Source: Singulisphaera sp. GP187
GTDB taxonomy: Bacteria > Planctomycetota > Planctomycetia > Gemmatales > Gemmataceae
Direction: 5' to 3'
Length of the DNA: 64,000 nucleotides
Assembly (NCBI GenBank): GCA_945861245.1
Contig: CAMAUE010000007.1
Coordinates: 1-64,000 of the forward strand
The notes under the pieces were generated by a model. It was not told where the DNA came from. It did not search any database and saw only the letters and a list, made by a program, of their open reading frames with translations. Both the position numbers and the translations under genes were made by a program. Below, piece by piece: positions 1-10,304 of the stretch. Position 1 is the stretch's first letter. Every line of letters begins with the position of its first letter.

Positions 1-1100
1 GGCGCCGGCGTGCCGAACACGCGATCATAGTAAAGTTGCAGGCCGTGTACCGCATGATACAAGGCGCCGCTTTCGATCGGCTCGGCTTTCATCTCCAGCA
101 TCATCTGCACGAGCGCGTTGACCGCATCTTGCATCCACGGTTCGCGCAATTCCTCGTCCGTCAACGCCAGCGCCAACCATTCCACGATGTGGCCCGTCGT
201 GCTGATGCGCACCTGTGGGTCGGGATTCTTGCCCGGACCTTTGAAGTATTCCGTGGACAACGAGCCATCGACTCGGCTCTGATACTTCTTCGCGAGTTCT
301 TTGTATTCCTCGATCTTCGCGGCGGTGTCGGCCCAGACGCCTGTCTTGGCCCCGCCTTTCTTCGTGTGCAGATGATATGCCCAGGTGAAGCCAAACAGCC
401 GATGCGTCCCGCCGCACGCAGCCGGGTCGGTTGGGGCATTGATCTCGTAGCGAACGACATCCTCAAACCGCAGCTTTTCGCCGTGGCTGTTGGTCCAGGC
501 ATAGTCGGTGCCATGAAATTGGGAGATGATGATAATCGCCCAGCTCAGCTCCTGATTCTTGGTCACGCTTGCGCGCATCGTACTGTGACGGATGAAGTCG
601 TCGAACGTGAAGTCCTTGCCTGCGACTTTGAATTTGCGCGTGCTCGGCATGCCCCACTGGGCCATCTCGGCGATGAACTGATCCTGATGCCCCTGCGCGA
701 CGCCTTCGAGGCTCTGCATGTTTGCGGTCATGACATCGAGGCCATGCGGCGTTGGCAGAAACTGCAGCCCGCGGACTTCGCCGCCGTCGCAGATGTAATC
801 GATGGCGTTGACCTTGGTGCCGGTCTTGAGGTCTTTGAGTGTAGCCTTTTCAAGCCCCATGCCGAGGATGCCGTGAAAGACCGTCCAGAACGCATTGGTG
901 GTGTAGAGTTCGCGGGCATGCACCTGCTCGATCGCTGCCTTGACGCGCGTGCGGAGATGCTCAAACGAATCGAGTTTTGGCGGCGGCTGAATGAGGACTT
1001 TGACGTCATCTTTCTTGTCCGTCACATCCTTCGGCGCAGGCGGGCAGCCGACGATCGAAAGCGTCAACACGATCACAAAAATGCTTAGGAGCCGTCGCAT
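1..1100 (-). CDS. Planctomycete lipoprotein of unknown function, 3'-truncated by the window edge
   Basis: Manual reverse-strand translation from ATG at 1100: MRRLLSIFVIVLTLSIVGCPPAPKD..., open to base 1. Lipobox-like LSIVGC. Missing from the ORF track because no stop lies inside the window. Confidence 0.8.
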   Translation of the reverse strand, partial: MRRLLSIFVIVLTLSIVGCPPAPKDVTDKKDDVKVLIQPPPKLDSFEHLRTRVKAAIEQVHARELYTTNAFWTVFHGILGMGLEKATLKDLKTGTKVNAIDYICDGGEVRGLQFLPTPHGLDVMTANMQSLEGVAQGHQDQFIAEMAQWGMPSTRKFKVAGKDFTFDDFIRHSTMRASVTKNQELSWAIIIISQFHGTDYAWTNSHGEKLRFEDVVRYEINAPTDPAACGGTHRLFGFTWAYHLHTKKGGAKTGVWADTAAKIEEYKELAKKYQSRVDGSLSTEYFKGPGKNPDPQVRISTTGHIVEWLALALTDEELREPWMQDAVNALVQMMLEMKAEPIESGALYHAVHGLQLYYDRVFGTPA

Positions 1101-1148
1101 GGGGTCATCCAGGGATTCACCGTTGACGTCATCTTCAAATGTCGCCCA

Positions 1149-1206
1149 CGAGCCGGAAGCGTATGCGACGGATTGGTGATACCCGTCGCTTACGCTTCCG
1201 GCTCGT
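1149..1206. repeat. Inverted repeat with GAGCCGGAAGCGTAAGCGACGG-type arms
   Basis: acgagccggaagcgtatgcgacgg ... ccgtcgcttacgcttccggctcgt; arms complementary with one mismatch. Confidence 0.85.
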
Positions 1207-1231
1207 TAACATTGCTAGCGAGTCAGCACGG

Positions 1232-2338
1232 TCACTTCCTGATCGTGTCCTTGTTCGCCAGGGCGGCGGGCTTCTTCGCCTCGACCTGGGCTTTCGTAAT
1301 CACGGGTGTTTCGCGTTGCATCCGCTTTGATGCGCGATCCACGACGTACGCCCATTCCTCCGGCCGCAAAAAGCTCAGGCAGCCGATGACCACGAACGGG
1401 CCGAACAACGGCAGCCCAAACACAAATACGACGCCCAGCCAATACGCCACCGCGCCACCAAGCAGGATGACGCGAGGCCAACCCGGTTTCCACGCGAACG
1501 CCGGGAACCCGATCTGCCAGGCGAGCGCGATATATTGAGCCACGCTCAGCCAAAACAGCGTGAACGTCGCCGACGGCCGCTCGCGCAAGATGCTCTCCGC
1601 CGTCGTCTGAAACGGCGGATGCAGCGGGTACCATAGCGCTACGCCGGCCCACCAATCGGCGATCTGGAACTTGTGCAGCCCGTTGGCGAGCATGATGATG
1701 ACGAAGTGAATCTGCAACAACCGCAGCATCCAGTTCGCCGACATGCTCGGCGCGGGAAGATCGGTCTCCGGACCGAACGCGATATTGGCGAAAACGAAGT
1801 CGCGTTTGGACCCAAGGATTTTTTCACTCAGCGACAAATCGCCATTCCATAAGCCCGCGAAGAGATGGCCGAGCATCATGTAAAACGCGAGGATGCCCAG
1901 CATGTAATCGCCTTCATAGCTCGTGGCTGGGTTGTAGAGGAACGAGGTGACGATGACCCACGTGCCAATACCTGTCAGCCGGGTTGCCGCGCCGAGAGTG
2001 AAGAGCAAGACGATGACGATCGATGTCCAGTAGATCGCTTCAAAGGCGGCCAGGTTGCCATTCGCGAAATACAGGATCGACCAGCCGATGGGACCGACGC
2101 CTTCGTACTCGGGGCCTTGCAGTTGACTGTGGGCGTCGAAGCCGACCAAGCCATTGACGCTGAGCAGCGCGCGGTGGTGGCCGACAAACGACAACAGCCA
2201 ACCGAGAATCACCAGACCCACGAGTACGCGCAGCAGGCGCATGCCCGTTGGCGGAATCGCGGCGAACCAAAAGCGCGTCCATGCGTTTCCCGATAGGAGG
2301 CCCTCATTGGCATCCACGGCGGAACGATCATTTTTCAC
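1232..2338 (-). CDS. HTTM-like (vitamin K-dependent carboxylase-related) polytopic membrane protein
   Basis: 368 aa, many hydrophobic segments, HTTM-like pattern (MRLLRVLVGLVILGWLL...). Confidence 0.6.
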   Translation of the reverse strand: MKNDRSAVDANEGLLSGNAWTRFWFAAIPPTGMRLLRVLVGLVILGWLLSFVGHHRALLSVNGLVGFDAHSQLQGPEYEGVGPIGWSILYFANGNLAAFEAIYWTSIVIVLLFTLGAATRLTGIGTWVIVTSFLYNPATSYEGDYMLGILAFYMMLGHLFAGLWNGDLSLSEKILGSKRDFVFANIAFGPETDLPAPSMSANWMLRLLQIHFVIIMLANGLHKFQIADWWAGVALWYPLHPPFQTTAESILRERPSATFTLFWLSVAQYIALAWQIGFPAFAWKPGWPRVILLGGAVAYWLGVVFVFGLPLFGPFVVIGCLSFLRPEEWAYVVDRASKRMQRETPVITKAQVEAKKPAALANKDTIRK

Positions 2339-3080
2339 GTCGATATTCTCCGAAATTACTTTCCAGTTCGTGGAATGCCTGCGGATCCGGCGCGTCGGGC
2401 ATGAATAAGATCATCGGCATGACTGCCTGCCGGCTGTGGCGCACAAGCTCCGCCGAAACCGCCATATGCTCGTTGCATAAGAAACGCAGATACGACTGCG
2501 CCAGAACCTTTGCGGAAGGCGATGGCCGAAATACGTCGCGATCCGCCGGCACACGTTCGACGTGTTTGAGATGAAGCACGCCAGCCGCATCGGGTTCCCA
2601 GATTTCCTTGGTCGGCAAGCGTTTGACGACGTTGCCCGCCGGCCCGATGCGCTCCGTGCCTTCGGTTTGCGCGGGCTGATCTTCGCCCAGCGCCTGGGCG
2701 AGCAGCTTATGGCGATGGCGGACCCAGAAATTGGCTTTGTCGTCAGGAAACCTGAGCGTCTTGGTGACAGTGCCGAACTCGTCCTTGAGGCGCACTTCGA
2801 GATAGATTCCAGTGAGAGCAACGTTGTTCGTCTGAAAGCGGTAGTTGTGCGTCATGCGCAGCGGACTGAGGTAGTACGGATAGCAGACGTTGATCGTCGC
2901 CGCCTTGGCAAACTGCGGTCCCTCGGCAAACGACGCGCCGCCGTTGAAAGGCCAAGGCCCGCTCGGCGCCGCCATCGCCAGCATCGCCACGGCTGACAGG
3001 TGGGCAATCGCCGCCAGGCCACCGATGCCGCTCAATATCCCCGGCAATGGCCGAGGCGTACGTGTTTGAATTGCAGACAT
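2328..3080 (-). CDS. Hypothetical protein, overlaps and is probably co-transcribed with the HTTM-like gene
   Basis: 250 aa ORF, N-terminal hydrophobic segment, 11-bp overlap with the next gene. Confidence 0.7.
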   Translation of the reverse strand: MSAIQTRTPRPLPGILSGIGGLAAIAHLSAVAMLAMAAPSGPWPFNGGASFAEGPQFAKAATINVCYPYYLSPLRMTHNYRFQTNNVALTGIYLEVRLKDEFGTVTKTLRFPDDKANFWVRHRHKLLAQALGEDQPAQTEGTERIGPAGNVVKRLPTKEIWEPDAAGVLHLKHVERVPADRDVFRPSPSAKVLAQSYLRFLCNEHMAVSAELVRHSRQAVMPMILFMPDAPDPQAFHELESNFGEYRREK

Positions 3081-3130
3081 GAACGGAGTCCCCGGATCAC
3101 AAAACTATACCGTGAACGGTTGGATCTAAC

Positions 3131-3222
3131 GCTTTTCCGGGCCGCGACCGTCAGGGAGCGGCCGAATGGGTACCGTGTGCACATTGTCGGCCGCTCCCTG
3201 ACGGTCGCGGCTCGGAAAAGCG
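3131..3222. repeat. Inverted repeat, CTTTTCCGAGCCGCGACCGTMAGGGAGCGGCCGA family
   Basis: cgcttttccgggccgcgaccgtcagggagcggccga ... tcggccgctccctgacggtcgcggctcggaaaagcg. Confidence 0.9.
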
Positions 3223-3851
3223 ATAATCCCTCTCGCGCGGAGTATAGCTTAGCGAATCGCACAGCAAACTTGAATCGCTTTTACTTGCTTTCGCAAATTA
3301 CCCAGCCTGGCAAGCCTAGCGCAGTGGGCATGATCGGGAAAATCGGCCCACTCCAGCGGTAACCAGAGAGAGGACCGGGACGCGACTTGGTTTCTAGAAA
3401 TTTTACCACGGATAACGCGACGCGGGCAAGCCGCAACAAATACAGTATCACGAAAACCCGAAAGTACGAAATCACGAAAGATACTTTTTTAAGTTCCTCT
3501 TTCGTGTTTTCGTTCTTTCGTGATTCGTATTGGTATGGGCTCGGCCGCGCTGTCTATCCGTGGTTGTATTCGGCTCTCTGAAAACCGTGTCGAATCCGTA
3601 AATCGCGAAATTACAAAAAGTCGCGAAAATGCTCTTGCAATATTTGAAAATACCGTTTAAGGTAAGTAATTGTTGGGTTTGTGCAGAACGGTTAATGGAA
3701 GAGATCACCGCGTCGGTATCCCCATTTTTTGTTTCGTCTCCTGCTAATCCCGTTTTTAACTTAAGCGACGTCTTTTCATGCGACCGAGTCAGCCTATGTC
3801 GGGTTCCGTCCGTGTTGCGTGAGTTATTTCCCTAGGAGGCCATCCGTGGCT

Positions 3852-4259
<408 letters not shown>

Positions 4260-4269
4260 TGCAAAATCA

Positions 4270-4302
4270 AAATCCTCGCGAATCTCCGATTCGCGAGGAT
4301 TT
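4270..4302 (+). terminator. Probable intrinsic terminator of the RRM gene
   Basis: Perfect 15-bp stem aaatcctcgcgaatc/gattcgcgaggattt with 3-nt loop, 10 bp after the stop; only a short T run follows. Confidence 0.7.
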
Positions 4303-4338
4303 CTCGTTTGGCGTCCGTTTCCATTCCAATCGGCGAAC

Positions 4339-5361
4339 CTACAGCACCGGCCCCCATTCTCCGGGTCCGAGGAACAGCCCCGCGATTTCGCTCAGCCCTA
4401 ACCCCAACTGCGTTCGCGCCGCCTCTTCGCCGCAGTCGTCGTGCTTCGCTTCACGAAGAAACGCGATCAACTTTCGGCGTGGTTCCAGGTTCCAGCCGAA
4501 CCAGGTTGGTCGATATTCCTCGATCAGCAGTCGCACGAGAACCTCGGCCAACTGATAGCTCTGCTGCTGGGCCTTTCCGGGCATCGAAAATCCTTCGCCT
4601 CGCCAAAAGATATCGAGTCCGTTGGTGCCCCAGAACCGCTTGGCCGTCTGTACTGCTTTCTCATCCAGCATTAAAGATTGGCGAATAACGTCGCGCTCAA
4701 TGAGTTGTGCCAGCCCTTCATCGATCCAGGCAGGCAGCGACAAGTACATCAGAGCGGCATGCGTCATCTCGTGGGCGATCGTCATCTCCACCCGCGTGAT
4801 GTTCGCCTGCGCGATCACGATATGCGGCATGCCCACGCGAATGTGCATCCCCGACGAACCGCCGAGTTGCCCTTCCGGCTGAAACGGCTCCACGTAACGG
4901 TAGTAGTCGTCCGGATAATCCAGCACGAGCATCGTCTGCTTGCCCGGAAAGGAATGCTCGATCAGGTCGTGAAACGAACGAAAGATATGCTCCATACTCG
5001 CTTCGGCGCTGCGAAGGAACGTCGATGCGATCGCCTCATGATTCGGCGCGAGCATCAAGATGCGATCCGATTCCCATACCGCGAGCGAACCAGCAAACAC
5101 ATCCGCGAGCATGCCCAGCCATTGCCGAGAGATGTCGGTCCACGCCTCGTCGTGCATTTCGGTCGGCACGCGCGTATCGATCCAAGCGTCGATGAGGTCC
5201 CAGTGAGGCCGAGGGATGCCGTCATCCCACGTGACGGAATCCGAGATATCGAGCGAATCGGGTTGCATGAGCACGTGGTTCCAGATGGTGCGCGAGTGCC
5301 GCACACCGCCTGGCCTCGCGGCAAAACGCCTGATCGTCCGGTGCGCCAGCGCCGACGTCAT
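4339..5361 (-). CDS. Zincin-like (peptidase-MA/DUF1570-like) metallopeptidase domain protein
   Basis: HEMTH motif followed by WIDEGLAQ (gluzincin-type spacing). Confidence 0.7.
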   Translation of the reverse strand: MTSALAHRTIRRFAARPGGVRHSRTIWNHVLMQPDSLDISDSVTWDDGIPRPHWDLIDAWIDTRVPTEMHDEAWTDISRQWLGMLADVFAGSLAVWESDRILMLAPNHEAIASTFLRSAEASMEHIFRSFHDLIEHSFPGKQTMLVLDYPDDYYRYVEPFQPEGQLGGSSGMHIRVGMPHIVIAQANITRVEMTIAHEMTHAALMYLSLPAWIDEGLAQLIERDVIRQSLMLDEKAVQTAKRFWGTNGLDIFWRGEGFSMPGKAQQQSYQLAEVLVRLLIEEYRPTWFGWNLEPRRKLIAFLREAKHDDCGEEAARTQLGLGLSEIAGLFLGPGEWGPVL

Positions 5362-5702
5362 TCGGTTGGTTTCACGAACGGCGTCTCCCGCCGATCCAGA
5401 TCATCGGGACGCGGAGGCCGACGATTATCCTTTCGCCACAGGTGCTGGTTGTGGTTGCCGATCTCGTAGGCCACATAGTCAGCCACGATGAAAAGGGACA
5501 CACAGAACACAAGGGTCACGAAGCGCCATAACGGTTGGGCCCGACGTGCCACCACCAAGAACAACGTGATCAGCGACGCCGACAATGCGCACGGGACGAT
5601 CACAGAAGCCGGCCAGCCGAGCATATACCAATCGGCACAATACGTGAGTAGCGGTGGTACATCTGCGAACATCTCGGCCTCCAACGAAAAAAATCGCGGC
5701 AC
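5358..5702 (-). CDS. Small membrane protein, hypothetical
   Basis: 114 aa with two or three hydrophobic stretches; 4-bp overlap with the metallopeptidase gene. Confidence 0.6.
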   Translation of the reverse strand: MPRFFSLEAEMFADVPPLLTYCADWYMLGWPASVIVPCALSASLITLFLVVARRAQPLWRFVTLVFCVSLFIVADYVAYEIGNHNQHLWRKDNRRPPRPDDLDRRETPFVKPTE

Positions 5703-5762
5703 GCTTTGCCAATCGCCCGCGTGGACGCACCAGAGGCTCGCGGGGCTTCATAAGTCGGAACG

Positions 5763-5948
5763 CTAAAGAGCTGGCTCCGGCTGCTGCAACAGCTGGCTCG
5801 GCGATGGTGGGCGGGTCACTACTTTGCGTCCACCAGCCGCCTGCCGTTCTCTGGTATCCTGGATTATCGCTCGCAGGTCATAGTTGAAGCGTTTCGCCAA
5901 CTCATCGCGAGCCTGTCGCACTTCGGTGATGATGCTATCTAAGGCCAT
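5763..5948 (-). CDS. Small protein (61 aa) directly downstream of the PIN gene, probable antitoxin-like partner
   Basis: MALDSIITEVRQARDELAKRFNYDLRAIIQDTRERQ...; begins 4 bp after the restored PIN stop at 5952. Confidence 0.6.
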   Translation of the reverse strand: MALDSIITEVRQARDELAKRFNYDLRAIIQDTRERQAAGGRKVVTRPPSPSQLLQQPEPAL

Positions 5949-5951
5949 CAG

Positions 5952-6535
5952 TCACTCCTTCAGCAATTCTCCGGGTGTGCAAATCACGGGCGGTTCATAG
6001 CCATTCTCTCGACAGATCGCTTCAATGCTGACGCCGCCGCCGACAAAAGTACGAGCCGGAAGCGTAAGCGACGGATTTCTCCAGTCCGTCGCTTACGCTT
6101 CCGGCTCGTAAAGCGACTTTTGTCGGTGGCGTCAATGCTGGGGCGAAGTGCGGCATTGGCGATGTGGGCGCAATTCCAGGTCAGGAGAAAATCCATACCG
6201 TGGATCGTAGCGATCGCTATGTGCAGCGCGTCAGTCGCAGCCTTGGGCGGCAGCGGAACACGTTTCAGCAACTCGTCGGCGAGAGCGTGAACCTTATCGC
6301 CAGGATCGAGAAGCGGCATATTCTCCAAAATCTCCAACCGGCGTCGAGCGGCATCGGGATCGCCAGCGCCGGCCTCATCAATGACGAATTGCGAAACGAA
6401 CAACTCGAAATCCTCGCGCCGTGTATCCCACCATTCTCTCGCCGTCTGCTGGTGGCCGGCCATGACGAGATCGCGGCTAACCCATGCGGTCAAGTAACTC
6501 GGAATCGTCGTCTCAAGATACACACGCAGTTTCAT
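5952..6535 (-). pseudogene. PIN-domain (VapC-like) toxin gene interrupted near its 3' end by a MITE-like element
   Basis: MKLRVYLETTIPSYL...ATDALHIAIATIHGMDFLLTWNCAHIANAALRPSI; ORF track end is 5984 through the element. Excising 6031..6131 plus one 9-bp repeat restores ...RPSIEAICRENGYEPPVICTPGELLKE* ending at 5952. Confidence 0.88.
6031..6131. mobile_element. MITE-like element, about 101 bp, flanked by 9-bp direct repeat TCAATGCTG (6022-6030 and 6132-6140)
   Basis: Outer arms ACGCCgCCgCCGACAAAAGT / ACTTTTGTCGGTGGCG; inner stem GAGCCGGAAGCGTAAGCGACGG. Confidence 0.85.
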
Positions 6536-6590
6536 TGAAGGCGCCTACACCCATATTTTACCCATCGGCAGAATCTTACGGTAGCCGCTA

Positions 6591-6702
6591 TGACGCGCCC
6601 ATCAAAAGTCGATTTTCCGTCGGAGGCTGAAGCGTAAGCGAGGCATTCAGGCCGCCTCGCTTACGCTTCAGCCTCGGAAATCGACTTTTGAGGGTGGCGT
6701 CA
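6591..6702. mobile_element. MITE-like element, second copy (different inner stem)
   Basis: TGACGCGCCCATCAAAAGTCGATTTTCCG...CGACTTTTGAGGGTGGCGTCA; inner stem GAGGCTGAAGCGTAAGCGAGGC. Confidence 0.82.
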
Positions 6703-6938
6703 GGTATGGTGCCCGCAGCGAGCTTTTTTTCATCATCGTAACACGCCCGCAATTAGCCTGTCAAAGTCGGTAGTGCTTTTTTTTATCTTTTCTCCATCTG
6801 CCTTGATTCTTGGCGCCCCCTCTTTCCCCCGGCTTCGTGGCCAATACGCCTAGAACGTGCGGAAAAGACCGAAAAAGTTCAGGATCGCTTGGCCAAGACC
6901 CCCACCAAACGCTGCGCTCATGGTGGGGCTTGGTTCAC

Positions 6939-9900
6939 TCACTTCAACGTGCTTAGGTATTCGACCAGGTCGATGAACTCAGCCGGCGCCATCGTGATGA
7001 CCTGGCCTTCGGGCATGCTGCTTTGTTTTAGTTGGGCCCGGCTGTCGATGTCGGTCACCTTCAGCGTGATTTTCTGTTTGCCGTCGAACAGAACGACTTC
7101 GGTTTTGGTGTCCGAGATGACTAGGCCGTTGAGCACTTTGCCGGACACGGTCTCGATGCGCGTGATGAGGTACTTTTTGTCAACCTCGGCATTCGGATCG
7201 ATGATCGACTCGACGATTTTGTAGCGGGTCAAGCGCATGGCGACTTTGTCCAGATTCGGGCCGAACTCGGCGCCTTCGCCGGCGCCGACTTTGTGGCAGG
7301 CGACGCAGGCACGTTGGAAGACTTCGCGGCCCTTGGTGGGATTGCCTTTGATGCCGACCAAGGCGGTCATGGCGCGGAAGCGTTCTTCCTTCGACTTCAT
7401 CTCCTGGCTTACTAGAAGTTGCAGGAAGGGTGCGGCCACGGCGCCGACTTTGTTGTTTTTGAGGATGCCGTCCATGATCTTCGCCGCCTCCGGGCTGCGA
7501 ATGGCGACTTTGCCGGTCAGGTAATCGGGCCGCCAGGCCGCTTCATTGGCGGAGAGCGAGGCTTCCACGGTATAGCGGGTCCAGTAATCCATCGGCTTTT
7601 TGGCGATGTCGGCGACGGCGGCCATCGCGTCGGCAGTCGGGAAAAAGCTGAGTGCGCGAGCGGCCTCCGCTTGCACGCGGGGATGTTCGTCGTCGGCGGC
7701 CTTCTTCAGGCGTGACAGCGCGTCGGGAAGCCGATCGCGTTCGTCAGCCAACACGTGCACAGCCGCTGCGCGAGCCTGAAACGTTTTCGATGCCAGCACG
7801 GCGTCGACCAGGGCGAGGTCCACGGCGTGATGGCCTTGCTGAATCCACAACGCTTCGCAGCGCAGTCGATCGTAATCCGCGTCCTTGGGATCAAGTTTCG
7901 CAACCCACGCAGCCACCGCGGGCAGCACATCGTTGGCTGGGCGAGCGCGGAGGTCACGCCGAGCGCGGTAGCGAGTGCGCCATTCGTACTCGCGAAATTG
8001 CTCGAGAATTTCGACCACGCTCTTACCGTGCTGGGTTACGGGCGTGACTAATTTCTTACCGACGCCGACGAGGCGGTACATTCGCCCATGGGAATGGCCG
8101 CGGTTCGGGTCGCGTTGCGAGTATTGCATGTGGCCGATGAGTGCGTTGGCCCAATCGCCGACCCAGAGGGCGCCGTCGGGGCCAATCTGCGGGTCGCAGG
8201 GTCGGAAGTGTTTGTCGGGCGAGCGGATCAGGTCGTCGTACCCGCCTTCCTTCGCCTTGATGCGTTCGCCTTGGAAGCCGGCGCCGTCATCCTTGAGCGA
8301 ATAACGCGTCAGACCGTTCATCTGGATGACACAGGCGTAGGTAAACTGCCCCTGCACATCGTCAGGCAAGGCGCGGCCGACGAGCCATTCGTTGCCCAGA
8401 TTCGGGCGAACGCCGTTGGGTAGGACGAAGTTCAAGCCCTTGCGGCCCTGAAATTGTTTGCCCGAGAGTGGCACATCCCAGGTCTGGTTCGGCGTAGTGC
8501 CATCGCCGACGATGCCCTGGCCCCATTGATCGAACACGTAGCACCACATGTTGTACATGCCGGGCAGAGCGAACTGTTGAATCTTGAGGGTGCGCGGGTC
8601 GAGGACATAGCAGCCGCCGGAACCGGAACTGCGATGCGGCCCCCACGGTGTTTCGAGCGTCGTGCTGGTGGCGATGCCCTCGAGCATGTGCAGGAGTCCG
8701 CCGTGGCTCCACTCGAAGGCGCCGCAGCTGTGGTGCGTGTCGTCGGTCGCCCAGCCGTCCATGAAGTAGCTGACTTCATCGGCCTTGTCGTCGCCGTCGG
8801 TGTCTTTGAGGAACAGCATGCGCGGCTGATCGACGACGAGTACACCGCCGTTGTAGAATTCGAATCCGGTCGGGCATTGCAGCTTGTCGTAGAAGACGGT
8901 GCACTTGTCGGCTTTGCCGTCGCCGTCGATGTCTTCGAGAATGATGAGTTTGTCGGCTGGCTTCGGATCGCCAGGCCGCCATTGCGGGTAGCTTGGCATG
9001 CATGCAACCCACAGCCGGCCTTTGCTGTCGAAGTTGATTTGTACCGGATTGGCGATCTCGGGGAATTTCGTTTCATCCGCGAACAGCTTGAGTTCGAACC
9101 CAGCCGGCACGCGTGCGCCCTTGATGAAGTCATTGGGCTTCTGGTAGGTGAGCGTCTTGTTCTCGGAATAATCTCGGCCCGGGGCGCCGAAGCGGGTCGG
9201 CGGCACGATCAACTCGCCAGTCTTGGAGTCATCGGGAGCCTCCGGAACCTGTCGATTGTTGGCGAGATCCCAGACGTATTGATCGCGCACGGCCGTCATC
9301 TTGCGTAGCTTGGCGTACTCACGCGGAAAGGTCTCGGTGTCGAAGGTCCGCCTGCCGCCGTACACGTACCAGCCGTTGACCATGCGGTAGTCCTGGTGAT
9401 GGATCCAGGATTTGTCGATGACGGCGGCCCGTACGCGTTCGAAATCGGTCGTACCTGGCTTGGCCTCGGTGTACGGGCCGAACAGAGCAGTGTCGAGCGC
9501 TTCGCCGAGCACTTTGTCACCGGCCTCGTTCATCTGAAACCCAGCGACGGTGAGCTTGCCTCCGCCAGCCGCGAACGCTTTCGCCGTCGGCGAATAGACA
9601 TCGATGAACGCCAGCTTTCGCTTGTCGGCAACGGCCTTGACGGCAGCGGCGTAGAGCTTCAGGTTGGCGTTCTCGGTCACGCCGTTTGGCAGGAACTTGT
9701 CGCCCGTGTTCTCGAAAGCGATGGGCGATACCAGCACAAACCGCGGCGGGCTTTTGGCATCATCGCGCGGGTACTTCGCCGTGTACTCGTCGATGAACTT
9801 CTCGTACTGTTGTTTGAAGGCTTCGATCCCGGCCTCGCCCTTGAACGACTCGTTCCAGCCGAAGAAGCAGAAAAACGTGTCGGGGTTGAAGGCGTAGAGC

Positions 9901-10304
9901 GGATCGTCGAGTTTGGTGTAGTCGTTGGAGCGCTGGCGAACGCCGACTTCGTCTGCCGGGAAGCCGAAGTTGCGGACGATCAAACCTTTGGCTTTGTGGC
10001 GTAGGTGCAGCATCGTCTCGAAATGGCCGTACAGGCTCATACGTTCCGCCGTGGTGTTGCCGACGAACGCGATCCGTTCACCCTTGACGACTTCGAGCGG
10101 GAGTTGGCTTGGTGGCAGCGGGGCTTTCTTCGGTCGAGGTCCGGGTTTAAGGATATCCGCGGCGACGTTGTCCTTGGGTTTGCCGTTGGGCGTTTTCTTG
10201 CCTTGGGAATGCACGAAGCCATCGGGCAAAAAGTACCACACCGTTGCTGAGACGGTGAGGGCAAGCGTAGCCGCGCGAACCGCATGGGATAGTGAGAGCT
10301 GCAT
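6939..10304 (-). CDS. Large multidomain protein: SGNH-like N-terminus, PVC-type membrane-bound dehydrogenase propeller, HEAT-like repeats, C-terminal cytochrome c domain
   Basis: Heme motif CVACHKVGAGEGAEFGPNL; VWDQWGQ.../ALWVGDWANALIGHMQYSQRDPNRGHSHGR region typical of the planctomycete family. The ORF track begins at 10346, but a signal-like MQLSLSHAVRAATLAL begins at 10304. Confidence 0.9.
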   Translation of the reverse strand: MQLSLSHAVRAATLALTVSATVWYFLPDGFVHSQGKKTPNGKPKDNVAADILKPGPRPKKAPLPPSQLPLEVVKGERIAFVGNTTAERMSLYGHFETMLHLRHKAKGLIVRNFGFPADEVGVRQRSNDYTKLDDPLYAFNPDTFFCFFGWNESFKGEAGIEAFKQQYEKFIDEYTAKYPRDDAKSPPRFVLVSPIAFENTGDKFLPNGVTENANLKLYAAAVKAVADKRKLAFIDVYSPTAKAFAAGGGKLTVAGFQMNEAGDKVLGEALDTALFGPYTEAKPGTTDFERVRAAVIDKSWIHHQDYRMVNGWYVYGGRRTFDTETFPREYAKLRKMTAVRDQYVWDLANNRQVPEAPDDSKTGELIVPPTRFGAPGRDYSENKTLTYQKPNDFIKGARVPAGFELKLFADETKFPEIANPVQINFDSKGRLWVACMPSYPQWRPGDPKPADKLIILEDIDGDGKADKCTVFYDKLQCPTGFEFYNGGVLVVDQPRMLFLKDTDGDDKADEVSYFMDGWATDDTHHSCGAFEWSHGGLLHMLEGIATSTTLETPWGPHRSSGSGGCYVLDPRTLKIQQFALPGMYNMWCYVFDQWGQGIVGDGTTPNQTWDVPLSGKQFQGRKGLNFVLPNGVRPNLGNEWLVGRALPDDVQGQFTYACVIQMNGLTRYSLKDDGAGFQGERIKAKEGGYDDLIRSPDKHFRPCDPQIGPDGALWVGDWANALIGHMQYSQRDPNRGHSHGRMYRLVGVGKKLVTPVTQHGKSVVEILEQFREYEWRTRYRARRDLRARPANDVLPAVAAWVAKLDPKDADYDRLRCEALWIQQGHHAVDLALVDAVLASKTFQARAAAVHVLADERDRLPDALSRLKKAADDEHPRVQAEAARALSFFPTADAMAAVADIAKKPMDYWTRYTVEASLSANEAAWRPDYLTGKVAIRSPEAAKIMDGILKNNKVGAVAAPFLQLLVSQEMKSKEERFRAMTALVGIKGNPTKGREVFQRACVACHKVGAGEGAEFGPNLDKVAMRLTRYKIVESIIDPNAEVDKKYLITRIETVSGKVLNGLVISDTKTEVVLFDGKQKITLKVTDIDSRAQLKQSSMPEGQVITMAPAEFIDLVEYLSTLK

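Noticed and set aside
36-1088. 350-aa plus-strand ORF
   Set aside because: Antisense to the lipoprotein gene; composition is typical of high-GC antisense reading.
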